From Aquimonas sp. (GTDB lineage: Bacteria > Pseudomonadota > Gammaproteobacteria > Xanthomonadales > Xanthomonadaceae): 64,000 bases of DNA. Of the stretch, positions 43,619 through 52,457 are shown piece by piece (the stretch's first letter is position 1; the number at the start of each line of letters is the position of its first letter). Where the stretch lies: contig JAKOMQ010000016.1 of assembly GCA_022241605.1 (NCBI GenBank), positions 1 to 64,000 on the forward strand, given 5' to 3'. The notes beneath the pieces were generated by a model. That model was not told the DNA's origin. It did no database searches and saw only the letters and a program-made list of their open reading frames with translations. The position numbers were made by a program, and so were the translations under genes.

Positions 43619-45232
43619 CTATTCGGCGCGGAGAGTGATCGTGTCCAGTGCCCCCGCAGGTGCCACATAGGCCGAGAGGCTGCTGTTGGCCGCAAGGAAT
43701 TGCACGGGCACCAGCACCTGGCTCCGCATCGCCTGCTCACCGTTTCGTGCGGGGTTGAAGGTCCAGGCCTCCACCGCCTTGGCAGCCGATTGATCCAGCA
43801 GCGCGCTGCCAGCGCTTGATTCGATGTCGACGGTCAGCACCTTGCCGTCGGTGTCGATGCCCACGCGCAGCAGGGTCGTGCCTTCCAGCCCTGCGGCCTT
43901 GGCGCTGGCGGGGTATTCGGGTGGGCTCAGCCGGGCGTAGCTGGGCGGGGTTTCGACTCGTTCCTGATTGCCGCGCGCGTTGTCCAAGGAGAAGTCCACA
44001 GGGACCTGCACCCAGCTTGTGATGGCTTCTCCATCCTTGCGCGTTGCGTTGAACTGCCACTGTCGTGCCGTTTCGAGCGCCGCGGCGTCCAGCAGCGTAC
44101 TGCCGCTGCTTTGCTCCACTCGTGCTTCCCCGACGCCTCCATCCGGCAAGACCTCGACGGCAAGAACAACTTTGCCTTCCTGGCGTTTGGCCACTGCTTC
44201 TGCGGGGTACTTCGGCGGCGGCAGCCGACTATAGGTCGCGTCCAGCTCGTCTCCAGCAGGCGCTTCACTCAGCACCATCGGCTGTGGGCGTGGCAGTTCG
44301 ACGGCAGCTTCGGCCGCGCGCGGCGCCTGGTGTGCCCAGGCCAGCCCGGCGAAGGCGAGGCCAAGGCCCAGCGACAAGGCGAAGCCAGCGGCGATGCGGT
44401 TCAGCGAGGGCAGCGGTCGGGTCAACATGGTGATGCGCTCCTTCAATGGATGCGTGCCAAAGGCGGGACAGCCCAATGGCGCCGCGGGGAAATGCGAGGG
44501 ATGTTCCAGCAGAGCTTCGCCATAGCTGCGAAGCCCCTGCGGGTGCTCGGCCAGCACGTGTGCATCGCAGGCCAGTTCCTGGTCCAGCCGGAAAGCGCGC
44601 TCTGCGATGCGCAGCAGCGGGTTGAACCACTGCCACACGCAAAGCAGGGCGAACAGCAGGTTCCACAGCGTGTCGCCGCGGCGCGCGTGCACGCGCTCAT
44701 GGGCGATCACCAGCGCCTGCTGGTCCGGCGCATAACGGTGCTCGAAGTCGGCCGGCAGCACGATGCGTGGGCGCAGCCCAATCACGGCAGGCAGGCCCTC
44801 CCTGGCCTCGGCCTTCCATAGACCGTCCTGCACGGGCCGGATCCGTCCGAGGCTGCGATTGAACCGGAGCTGGCGTATCGCCAGCAGCCAAAGGGCCGCG
44901 CCCGAACCGAGCACCCACAGCAGCCCCAGCAGGATCGGCAGCGCCGACTGCGCAGCGACCGGCTGCACGTTGGGCCCCAGCATCAGGACACCTCCGGTGC
45001 CAGCGGCGGGGGCCACGGTCATCACCGCCTGGGTTGCCACGGGCGCCGGCAGTGAAACCGCGAGCAAGGTGGCCGGCAGCAGCCACCACAGCGCATAGGC
45101 AGCCCGTGCACCGAACGTGCGGCGCACCGGCAGTCTCAACAGCAGCACCAGTGCGCAGGCAGCGCTGGACGCAAGCACCAGCTCAACACCTTCGCGGAGC
45201 AGCAGCTCCAGCAGTTCGTTCGCGCTGCTCAT
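43619..45232 (-). CDS. M56 (BlaR1/MecR1-like) membrane peptidase with two TonB C-terminal domains
   Basis: 537 residues. Four helices frame a zinc protease with HERVH (178-182, HExxH) and the later ELACDAHVL Glu. After a helix near residues 285-305, two TonB_C-type domains follow (residues about 340-425 and 440-525; each starts YSRLPPPKYPAEA or YARLSPPEYPASA). In BlaR1 the C-terminal part is a beta-lactam sensor; here that is replaced by TonB-like domains. It overlaps blaI by ATGA and probably cleaves it on signalling. Confidence 0.86.
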   Translation of the reverse strand: MSSANELLELLLREGVELVLASSAACALVLLLRLPVRRTFGARAAYALWWLLPATLLAVSLPAPVATQAVMTVAPAAGTGGVLMLGPNVQPVAAQSALPILLGLLWVLGSGAALWLLAIRQLRFNRSLGRIRPVQDGLWKAEAREGLPAVIGLRPRIVLPADFEHRYAPDQQALVIAHERVHARRGDTLWNLLFALLCVWQWFNPLLRIAERAFRLDQELACDAHVLAEHPQGLRSYGEALLEHPSHFPAAPLGCPAFGTHPLKERITMLTRPLPSLNRIAAGFALSLGLGLAFAGLAWAHQAPRAAEAAVELPRPQPMVLSEAPAGDELDATYSRLPPPKYPAEAVAKRQEGKVVLAVEVLPDGGVGEARVEQSSGSTLLDAAALETARQWQFNATRKDGEAITSWVQVPVDFSLDNARGNQERVETPPSYARLSPPEYPASAKAAGLEGTTLLRVGIDTDGKVLTVDIESSAGSALLDQSAAKAVEAWTFNPARNGEQAMRSQVLVPVQFLAANSSLSAYVAPAGALDTITLRAE

Positions 45233-45615
45233 CGCTTCTCCTTGCCCTTCCGGGCCTTGTCGCTGCGCTCCAGCAGGGCGCGCAGGGCAGCGCGGTCTTC
45301 CTCGCTCAGCCCCTCATCGGCCTGGAACTGCGCCACCAGCGGCGCCAGTCGCCCACCGAACAGGCGCTGCAGCAGGCTGCTGCTCTGCGCTCGCACCCAA
45401 TCGTCGCGCTTCAATGCCGGCGCGTAGAGGTAGCGCCGGCCGTCACGCTCAGCGCTGAGCGCGCCTTTCTTCAGCAGTCGATTGAGCAGGGTCTTGATGG
45501 TGGGCTCCTGCCAGTCCTGCTGTCCGGCCAAGGCCTCGATCACTTCTTCGGCGGTGCGCGGGCTGTGCGCCCACAGCACCTCCATGACGACGGACTCGGC
45601 TTCACTGATCTGCAT
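45229..45615 (-). CDS. BlaI/MecI/CopY-family repressor
   Basis: 128 residues with the family winged helix: ISEAESVVMEVLWAHSP, then EVIEALAGQQDWQEPTIKTLLNRLLKKGAL, and a helical dimer/cleavage region with YLYAPALKRDD. It binds the inverted repeat found 6 bases upstream of its own start and thus represses itself and the M56 gene. Inactivated by M56-dependent cleavage in known systems. Confidence 0.93.
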   Translation of the reverse strand: MQISEAESVVMEVLWAHSPRTAEEVIEALAGQQDWQEPTIKTLLNRLLKKGALSAERDGRRYLYAPALKRDDWVRAQSSSLLQRLFGGRLAPLVAQFQADEGLSEEDRAALRALLERSDKARKGKEKR

Positions 45616-45620
45616 TGCGT

Positions 45621-45660
45621 TTACTCATGTAATCGTTGAGATAGACGATTACATGCGTAA
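45621..45660. promoter_or_regulatory. BlaI operator (40-bp inverted repeat)
   Basis: Arms TTACTCATGTAATCGT and ACGATTACATGCGTAA match at 15 of 16 positions around an 8-base spacer; the inner 11 bases on each side are perfect. Lies 5-45 bases upstream of the repressor start and overlaps its -10 region. Confidence 0.85.
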
Positions 45661-45673
45661 GCGAAGCTGTCAA
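45646..45673 (-). promoter_or_regulatory. putative promoter of the blaI-M56 operon
   Basis: On the minus strand, TTGACA (45673-45668) and TAATCG (45651-45646) with a 16-base spacer. The -10 box is inside the operator. Confidence 0.6.
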
Positions 45674-45728
45674 CTGGAGTTGAGCCGGCACCGCGGGCGG
45701 GGCGCCGGCGTGCGGGGCAGGGCTTGCT

Positions 45729-46277
45729 TTACCAGACGAGGTCGTCCGGCACCTGGAAGCGCGCGTAGTACGCCTCGTCCGAATCCGGAGCCGGCTCGGT
45801 GCCGGGCTCGCCGGCGGCAGCGTTGTCCAGCAGCAGGACGTCTGGCGCCAGCTGGCGCAGCCGCACGGCCGTCTCGCGATCGACCAGCACCACGGACTCC
45901 CCCAGCCGGGCCAGCGCCAATGCACCCCGGGCCAGCGCGCCGCGCTGGCGCTCGGCGATGCGCAGGCTGCGTATCAGGCTGCCATCCTGGTAGCGATACT
46001 CACCCTCGTCGCCGGCTTCGACCCGATGCGCCTCGATGATCTGGCGCACCCGAGCCTCACGTTCGGCCGCTTCGCGCGCTGCTTTGCGCTCGGCCTCCAG
46101 CGCGCGGTCACGCTCGGCCCGCTCGGTGCGCAGGCGCTCGGCGTCGAGTTCCGCCGCCGCCACTGGCGCAGCCTTGCCGGTGCGCGCTTTCTGCTGCTGG
46201 CGCGCCACCTGGTCGACCGCGTTCTTCTTGACCAGTCCGGCCTTGAGCAGCTGTTCCTGCAGGGGGTTGCGTGGCAT
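45729..46277 (-). CDS. DUF2058 family protein
   Basis: 182 residues, matching the YaiL/DUF2058 family: starts NPLQEQLLKAGLVKKNAVDQ, then a charged coiled-coil-like stretch rich in Glu/Arg/Ala (about residues 40-85), then a beta-rich C-terminal domain ending in FQVPDDLVW. Cytosolic, function not established. ATG 46277 gives the family N-terminus. Confidence 0.85.
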   Translation of the reverse strand: MPRNPLQEQLLKAGLVKKNAVDQVARQQQKARTGKAAPVAAAELDAERLRTERAERDRALEAERKAAREAAEREARVRQIIEAHRVEAGDEGEYRYQDGSLIRSLRIAERQRGALARGALALARLGESVVLVDRETAVRLRQLAPDVLLLDNAAAGEPGTEPAPDSDEAYYARFQVPDDLVW

Positions 46278-46490
46278 TGCCTGATCTCTCCGATGGGGCA
46301 GGCGCAGAACGCGTACGGGAACGCCTGCAATGCGCAAAGAATACCGGTGTCGCCGTGGGTTGGATGGCGACAGCGGCCCCTGCCGCGCCGGAAGCTCAAG
46401 TCCTTGAGAGGAGCGCGCGTTGCGCTGGCACGGCATCGCGCAACCAGGAGCCAGCCCTCAGCACAGACGTTTGCCGCAACCAGCTCTTGC

Positions 46491-46518
46491 GAATCCCCAA
46501 TCCCGAATCCCGAATCCC
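46491..46518 (-). repeat. heptamer array GGGATTN x4
   Basis: Four adjoining 7-base units (on the plus strand GAATCCC, CAATCCC, GAATCCC, GAATCCC), same unit as at 14927-14947 in reverse orientation. Confidence 0.85.
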
Positions 46519-46523
46519 GGCCC

Positions 46524-46560
46524 CAAAAACACCAACGGCCCGCGAATGCAGGCCGTTGGC
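46524..46560 (-). terminator. intrinsic terminator of the pepO-like gene
   Basis: A 9-bp perfect stem (CCAACGGCC with GGCCGTTGG), 10-base loop, followed on the minus strand by TGTTTTT. It lies about 26 bases past the stop. Confidence 0.85.
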
Positions 46561-46585
46561 TCTCAGCATGCCCCACGCAGGGGGC

Positions 46586-48718
46586 TTACCAGATCGCCAC
46601 CCGCGCCTCGCCGTCGCGGCGCATCGGGTCGCCGGGCTGGCAGTCGAAGGCGGCGTGGAAGGTCGGCATGTTGGAGGGGGCACCGACCGCGCGGAACTGG
46701 CCGGGGGCGTGCGGGCCGGTGGTGATCTGCACCCGCATCGACTGCTCGGTGAACGCGCGGCGCCATACCGTGGCCCAGTTCATGAAGAAGCGCTGGCTCT
46801 GGGTGAGGCCCTCGACCATCGGGTCGGCGAAGCCCTCGCCCTGGGCGCGACGCATCGCGTCATAGGCCACCGTCAGCCCGCCGAGGTCGGCGATGTTCTC
46901 GCCCAGCGCCAGCGCGCCGTTGACGTTCAGGCCGGGTAGGGCCTCGTAGGCATTGAACTGGCGAACAAGGCGCTGGGTACGGGCATTGAAGCGCTCGCGG
47001 TCCTCGTCGGTCCACCAGTTGACGAAGTTGCCCTGGGCGTCGAACTTGCTGCCCTGGTCGTCGTAGCCGTGCAGCATCTCGTGGCCGATCACCGCGCCGA
47101 TGCCGCCGTAGTTCAGCGCGTCATCGGCGTTGGGATCGAAAAACGGCGGCTGCAGGATCGCCGCCGGGAACACGATCTCGTTGGCCGAGGCGCGGTAGTA
47201 GGCGTTCACGGTCTGCGGGCTCATGCCCCACTCGGTGAGATCGACGGGCTTGCCGATCTTGTCGAGGTTGAAGCGGTAGTTGAAGGCGGCCGCGGCCTGA
47301 AGGTTGCCGATGAAGCTGCTGCGATCGATCTCAAGGCCCTCCCAGCTGCGCCAGACGTCCGGGTAGCCGATCTTGGGCGTGAAGCTGGCCCACTTCTCCA
47401 TCGCCTTGGCGCGCGTGTCCTCGCCCATCCACTCCAGATTCATCAGGCGCTCGCGCAGGGCCTCAGAGAGGTTTTCGACCAGGCGCTCCATCTTGGCCTT
47501 GGATTCGGGCGGGAAGGCGACGGGTACGTAGAGCTGCCCCAAGGCCTCGCCCATGCTGCCGTTGAGTGCGCCCATCACGCGCTTCCAGCGCTCCTGCTGC
47601 TCCTGCTGGCCGCGCAGCATGCGGCTGTAGAGCTCGAAGTTGGCCTCTTCGAAGGCCTTCGGCAGGAAGGGGGCGGCTGAACTCAGGGTGCGAAAGCGCA
47701 GCCAGGACTGCCACTGCGCCGCCGGCACCTCGGCCAGCATGGCGTCGAACTCGCGGAAGAAGTCCGGCATGCCCAGCGAGAACATCTCGGGGCGGGCCAC
47801 GCCGATGCCGTCAAAGAAAGCACCCCAGCTGAAGTTGGGGGTGATGGCGTCGGCCTCGGCCAGGCTGAGCGGGTTGTAGCGGGCGGCGGGGTCGCGCAGG
47901 CTCACCCGGTCCAGCATGGCGCCGGCCAGCCGGGTCTCGAAGGCGAGGATGTCGCGGGCCTGCGCTGCGGCGGATTCAGCGTCGGCACCGGCCAGGGTGA
48001 GCAGGGTGCTGGCGTAGGTCAGCATGGCCTCGCGCGCGGTGACAAAGTCCGGGCGGTCTTCCAGGTAGTAGCTGCGCTCAGGCAGGGACAGGCCGCCCTG
48101 GCCGGCAAAGCCGATCACGAAGTTGGAGTCCTTCAGGTCCGGGCTGGACCAGAAGCCGAACAGCATGCCGCGGCCATTGGCATAGGCCTCGCGCAGGTAG
48201 GCGGCCACCGCGACGCTGGAGTCCAGCGCATCGATGCGGGCGAGCTCGGGCTTGATCGGGTCGAGCCCGGCGGCCTCGATGGCGGCCTCATCCATGCCGA
48301 CGGCGAAGAAGTCGCCGACCTTCTGTTCGATGCTGCCGCGCGGCGCATTGGCCTCGGCGGCGGCGCGGGCGATGGCGTGCTGCATCTCCAGCGAGCGCTG
48401 GCGCAGCACCTCGAAGCTGCCCCAGGTGCTCTGGTCGGCAGGGATCGGGTTGGCCGCCAGCCAGCTGGCGTTGGTGTGGCGGTTGAGGTCGGTGCAGGCG
48501 GCGACATCCGGGCTGAGGTCGGCGGCGCGGAACTGGATCGGGGCGGTGGTCACCAGCGAGGTATCGATCGCGAGCGGCGCACGCGCGGCCGGGTCGCTTG
48601 CTGCGGTTTCGGCGGTGCCGGCCACGGTTGCGGCCGGAGCCTCACCCTGCGGGCTGGAGCAGCCGGCGAGGGCGGTCAGCAGGGCCAGGGACAGCAGGCT
48701 GGGCAGGGGGTGTTTCAT
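46586..48718 (-). CDS. M13-family metallopeptidase (PepO/neprilysin-like) lipoprotein
   Basis: 710 residues, full length for the family. The signal ends in a lipobox (TALAGC). The M13 N-terminal domain is followed by the zinc site VIGHEMLHGYDD (HExxH) and ENIADLGGL (third ligand Glu and Asp) near residues 530-610; NAYYRASANEIVFPAAILQPPFF precedes them. The last residue is the family's common Trp. It degrades small peptides in the periplasm. ATG 48718 gives the lipoprotein signal. Confidence 0.93.
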   Translation of the reverse strand: MKHPLPSLLSLALLTALAGCSSPQGEAPAATVAGTAETAASDPAARAPLAIDTSLVTTAPIQFRAADLSPDVAACTDLNRHTNASWLAANPIPADQSTWGSFEVLRQRSLEMQHAIARAAAEANAPRGSIEQKVGDFFAVGMDEAAIEAAGLDPIKPELARIDALDSSVAVAAYLREAYANGRGMLFGFWSSPDLKDSNFVIGFAGQGGLSLPERSYYLEDRPDFVTAREAMLTYASTLLTLAGADAESAAAQARDILAFETRLAGAMLDRVSLRDPAARYNPLSLAEADAITPNFSWGAFFDGIGVARPEMFSLGMPDFFREFDAMLAEVPAAQWQSWLRFRTLSSAAPFLPKAFEEANFELYSRMLRGQQEQQERWKRVMGALNGSMGEALGQLYVPVAFPPESKAKMERLVENLSEALRERLMNLEWMGEDTRAKAMEKWASFTPKIGYPDVWRSWEGLEIDRSSFIGNLQAAAAFNYRFNLDKIGKPVDLTEWGMSPQTVNAYYRASANEIVFPAAILQPPFFDPNADDALNYGGIGAVIGHEMLHGYDDQGSKFDAQGNFVNWWTDEDRERFNARTQRLVRQFNAYEALPGLNVNGALALGENIADLGGLTVAYDAMRRAQGEGFADPMVEGLTQSQRFFMNWATVWRRAFTEQSMRVQITTGPHAPGQFRAVGAPSNMPTFHAAFDCQPGDPMRRDGEARVAIW

Positions 48719-49005
48719 CGGGATTCCTTTCAATGGGGACGGGCCCGGGCGCGGCGGATGCAACGCCGGCTCGGGCCGCGGGGAAGGGCTGACCGATTCG
48801 CCTGCGCTGCGCACAGCGCAAAACCAATGGGCCAAGTGCATCGGACACTAAGCCCCACGCGCATCGGTGGGCAGTGGCGGGAGTCATGGCCGCGGATCGG
48901 CTGCGCTTTGCTGAATGCCACCGCCGCAGATGCGCCGCGACCCGCTGTATGCGGTCATCGCCGCATGGTAAACGCGAGTTTCACCCGCCACGAAAGGAGC
49001 ACCCG

Positions 49006-49191
49006 ATGCGCCGCCACGCCCTCAGCTTCGGTCTGATCGCAGCAGCCTTGCCGGCCTACTACGCCGGGTTCATGTTTCCTTCGGTGTGCCTGATCCTGGC
49101 CGGCATTGGCCTTGAGGTCGCGTTCTGGGCGCGCGTGTTGCCCGAAGTGCTCCCCGCCGACGCCTCTGCGGTCGAGCACAGCCCGCGCTGA
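49006..49191 (+). CDS. small two-helix membrane protein
   Basis: 61 residues with two hydrophobic segments (about residues 6-24 and 28-47). ATG 49006 follows a strong AAGGAG box and a good terminator follows the stop, so it looks like a genuine single-gene unit. No family recognised. Confidence 0.6.
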   Translation: MRRHALSFGLIAAALPAYYAGFMFPSVCLILAGIGLEVAFWARVLPEVLPADASAVEHSPR

Positions 49192-49215
49192 TCCAGACAC
49201 GCAGTCCAACACCAC

Positions 49216-49243
49216 ACGCCCCCGCCAAACCCGGGGGCGTTTT
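49216..49243 (+). terminator. intrinsic terminator after the small membrane protein gene
   Basis: Stem ACGCCCCCG with CGGGGGCGT (9 bp), 7-base loop, then TTTT including the last stem base. Confidence 0.85.
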
Positions 49244-49267
49244 CATTGGTGCGCAGTGCGTGCGGCA

Positions 49268-49756
49268 TCAGGCCTTGCGCGGCACCCAGGCCCACAGCAT
49301 TCGGCACTCGATCGGCGGCTCGCCGCTTTCGTCGGTGACCCGCACCGGCACCACCAGCTCGCCCTTGGGTTCGGCCTTGATTTGCGCGATCTGATCGGGT
49401 TCCAGCCGGGCCTCGGCGCGCATCGCGCCTTGGGTCCGGCGCCGGAATTCGACCTCCATGCGCTTGATCAGCGGCAGCCGGTCGTCCGGCAGGTGCCAGC
49501 CCAGGCAGAAGCCGGTAGCGGTTTCCGCCAGCAGGGCCATGGCTGCCGCATGCACGCCGCCGATGTGGTTTTGCACCGGCCGTCGGTTGGCGATGGAGAT
49601 GCGCACGCCCTCGGCGCCCACGGCTTCGAAGTGCAGGCGTGCCGTGCCCACCAGCGGCACCGCGCGGCCCAGCACGCGATCGCGCAGCCAGGGCCGCAGG
49701 AAGGCGGGGGCTGCATCAAGCCGTGCAAGGCTGCGGGCGAGGCGACTGTCGGACAT
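49268..49756 (-). CDS. hot-dog thioesterase-like protein (DUF4442/PaaI group)
   Basis: 162 residues. The single hot-dog domain shows RPVQNHIGGVHAAAMALLAETATG, the helix with the expected acidic residue of the family. Probably hydrolyses a coenzyme A thioester; substrate unknown. It stands alone, divergent from the patatin gene. Confidence 0.78.
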   Translation of the reverse strand: MSDSRLARSLARLDAAPAFLRPWLRDRVLGRAVPLVGTARLHFEAVGAEGVRISIANRRPVQNHIGGVHAAAMALLAETATGFCLGWHLPDDRLPLIKRMEVEFRRRTQGAMRAEARLEPDQIAQIKAEPKGELVVPVRVTDESGEPPIECRMLWAWVPRKA

Positions 49757-49881
49757 GGGGGCTCTCCGTGGGCGGGAGGGCGGATGGTAGCCGTGGGCGC
49801 TGGAGTGAAGTCTCGGACGCGGCTGGACTTCCCCGTCATGCTGCGCTGCAATAGAGATCGATTCCGCCTTACGAGACGACC

Positions 49882-50964
49882 ATGCCCGCCAAACCCCAAA
49901 AGCCCGAGAAGATCGTCGACTTGGCCCTGCAGGGCGGGGGCGCGCACGGTGCCCTGACCTGGGGCGTGCTCGACCGGCTGCTGGCCGATCCGCGCATCGG
50001 TATCGCCTGCATCAGCGGAACCAGCGCCGGCGCGATGAACGCCGTGGCCATCGCCGATGGCCTCCAGCGAGGAGGCCGCGAGGGCGCGCGCGAGGCGCTG
50101 GAGCGCTTCTGGAAGGCGGTCAGCGACGGCGCGCGCTATTCGCCGATCCAGCGCAGCCTGTGGGACAGGCTGGGCGACCGCTGGTCGATGGACGCCAACC
50201 CCGCTTACCTGTTTTTCGAGCAGCTGACCCGGCAGTTCTCGCCCTACGAGTTGAATCCCCTCGACATCAACCCGCTGCGCGATCTTGTCGCCCGCGAGAT
50301 CGATTTCGAGCGCGTCAACCGCTGCAACCAGGTCAAGGTTTTTGTCACCGCCACCAACGTGCGCACCGGCCGTGCGCGCACCTTCAGCCAGCCGGAGCTT
50401 TCCGTGGATACGGTGATGGCCTCGGCCTGCCTGCCCTTCATGTTCAAGGCGGTGGAGATCGACGGCGAGGCCTACTGGGATGGCGGCTACATCGGCAACC
50501 CGGCGCTGTATCCGCTGGTCGAGGACACCGCCACCCGTGACCTGATCGTGGTCCAGATCAATCCGCTGGTGCGCGAGGAGCTGCCGCGCACGGGGCGCGA
50601 AATAATCAACCGCATGAACGAGATCACGTTCAATGCCAGCCTGATCAAGGAGCTGCGTTCGATTGAGCTGCTGCACCGGCTGATCGAGTCGGAAGGGCTT
50701 GAGTCCGAGCGCTACCGCGACCTCTTCGTGCATCTGATCCACGCGCATGAAGAGCTGAAGGATCTGGACGCCTCCAGCAAGCTCAACGCTGAGTGGGCCT
50801 ACCTGCAGCACCTGCGCGAGCGCGGCTGGAGATGGGCCGAGGCGTTTTTAGACAAGCATTACGACGATATCGGCCAGCGCTCCAGCTTCGACCTGCAGTC
50901 GCTGTTCTCGGACAGCTTCCGCCCGCCCGAAATCGAGGCCTGCGAAGGCGGGGAGAACGGCTGA
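49882..50964 (+). CDS. patatin-like phospholipase
   Basis: 360 residues. Oxyanion loop GGGAHGAL (about residues 18-25), nucleophile elbow GTSAG in ISGTSAGAMNAV (Ser about 54), and catalytic Asp in WDGGYIGNP (about 200). No signal peptide, so cytoplasmic or peripheral. It hydrolyses acyl esters of lipids. The C-terminal helical part is unassigned. The stop overlaps the permease start (TGATG). Confidence 0.9.
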   Translation: MPAKPQKPEKIVDLALQGGGAHGALTWGVLDRLLADPRIGIACISGTSAGAMNAVAIADGLQRGGREGAREALERFWKAVSDGARYSPIQRSLWDRLGDRWSMDANPAYLFFEQLTRQFSPYELNPLDINPLRDLVAREIDFERVNRCNQVKVFVTATNVRTGRARTFSQPELSVDTVMASACLPFMFKAVEIDGEAYWDGGYIGNPALYPLVEDTATRDLIVVQINPLVREELPRTGREIINRMNEITFNASLIKELRSIELLHRLIESEGLESERYRDLFVHLIHAHEELKDLDASSKLNAEWAYLQHLRERGWRWAEAFLDKHYDDIGQRSSFDLQSLFSDSFRPPEIEACEGGENG

Positions 50965-52409
50965 TGCTCGGCATCCTGGTCATCTTGATCGTGCTGGGCC
51001 TGCTGATCGCGCTGGCCTACCGCGGCATCAGCCTGCTGGTGCTGGCGCCGGCGCTGGCCACCGTGGCGGTGCTCGCCACGATGGATGGCCCGCTGCTCGC
51101 CAGCTACACGCAGGTGTTCATGGGCGCGGCCGGCGGTTTCATCACCCTGTACTTCCCGGTGTTCCTGCTGGGCGCCATCTTCGGCAAGCTGATGGAGGAC
51201 TCCGGCAGCGCCGAGGTGCTGGCAGGGGGCATCATCGAGCGCCTGGGCAGCCAGCGCGCCATCCTTGCCGTGGTGCTGAGCTGCGCGGTGATGACCTATG
51301 GAGGCGTCAGTCTGTTCGTGGTGGCGTTCGCGGTATTCCCCATCGCCGCCTCGCTGTTCCGTAAGGCCAACCTGCCCAAGCGCCTGATCCCGGCCACCAT
51401 CGCGCTGGGTGCGTTCACCTTCACCATGACCGCGCTGCCCGGCACGCCGGCCATCCAGAACGCGATCCCAATGCCGTTCTTCGGGACTTCGCCGTTTGCC
51501 GCGCCCGGCCTGGGCCTGATCACCGCCGCAGTGATGCTGGGTTTCGGCCTGGCCTGGCTGGGCTGGCGCTCTCGCAAGCTGGTCCACGCGGACTATGGCG
51601 AGCACGCCGACGCGGCATTCGCACCGGACCGCGATTTGCGTGAGCGCTCGGCCGGCGAGGGCTTCGACCTGATGGAGCTGACAGTCCTGCAGCCGCCGGT
51701 GGCCCGCCCCGGCCTGTTCATCGCCGTGCTGCCGCTGGTGATGGTGATCGCGATCAACCTGCTGTTCACCTTCGTGCTGATCCCGCGCATGGACACCAGC
51801 TTCCTGGCGCTGCCGCTGTACGGCGAGACCAGCATCGATCAGGTGCGCGGGATCTGGTCGGTGGTGGCTGCGCTGGTGCTGTCTGTGCTGGTGCTGGTGG
51901 CGCTCAACTTCCGCCGCCTCAAGGGCCTCAAGACCTCGCTGGACAGCGGCGCCAATGCCTCGCTGCTGCCGATCTTCAACACCGCCAGCCTGGTCGGTTT
52001 CGGCGCGGTGATCGCCTCGCTCGCCGCCTTCCTGCTGATCCGCGACGCGGTCACCGGGCTCGGCGGCGACAACCCGCTGATATCGCTTGCGATTGCGGTC
52101 AACATCCTGGCCGGCATGACCGGCTCGGCCTCGGGTGGCATGTCGATCGCCCTGTCCACCCTGGGCGAGACCTACATGCAGATGGCCGCCGCCCAGGGCA
52201 TCAGCCCCGACCTGCTGCACCGCGTGACCGCGGTGGCTACCGGTGGCCTCGACACCCTTCCGCACAACGGCGCGGTGATCACCCTGCTGGCCATCTGCGG
52301 GCTCAGCCATCGCCAGGCCTATGGCGACCTCGCGATGGTGGCGATGGTCGGGCCCTTCGTCTCGCTGATCGTGCTGATCGTGCTGGGGTCGGTGTTCGGG
52401 AGCTTTTGA
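50964..52409 (+). CDS. GntP-family permease
   Basis: 481 residues, about twelve helices. The family features are FPVFLLGAIFGKLMEDSGSAEVLA, RAILAVVLSCAVMTYGGVSLFV and, late, NILAGMTGSASGGMSIAL. GntP proteins carry gluconate or other hydroxy acids; related permeases carry D-hydroxy acids or 3-hydroxybutyrate. The ATG overlaps the patatin stop, and GGGAG precedes it. The pairing with a lipase is suggestive of an acid released from lipid or polyester, but that is inference. Confidence 0.86.
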   Translation: MLGILVILIVLGLLIALAYRGISLLVLAPALATVAVLATMDGPLLASYTQVFMGAAGGFITLYFPVFLLGAIFGKLMEDSGSAEVLAGGIIERLGSQRAILAVVLSCAVMTYGGVSLFVVAFAVFPIAASLFRKANLPKRLIPATIALGAFTFTMTALPGTPAIQNAIPMPFFGTSPFAAPGLGLITAAVMLGFGLAWLGWRSRKLVHADYGEHADAAFAPDRDLRERSAGEGFDLMELTVLQPPVARPGLFIAVLPLVMVIAINLLFTFVLIPRMDTSFLALPLYGETSIDQVRGIWSVVAALVLSVLVLVALNFRRLKGLKTSLDSGANASLLPIFNTASLVGFGAVIASLAAFLLIRDAVTGLGGDNPLISLAIAVNILAGMTGSASGGMSIALSTLGETYMQMAAAQGISPDLLHRVTAVATGGLDTLPHNGAVITLLAICGLSHRQAYGDLAMVAMVGPFVSLIVLIVLGSVFGSF

Positions 52410-52457
52410 TCGCGGGCCAGCGGCGCCCGCTGCAGCGCACTGCGCCCGCAAGCTGCG

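Larger units (their letters stand above)
46278..46585. other. intergenic region with repeat array and terminator
   Basis: Between the DUF2058 gene and pepO-like gene (both minus strand). No gene is supported. Holds the heptamer array 46491-46518 and the terminator 46524-46560. Confidence 0.6.
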
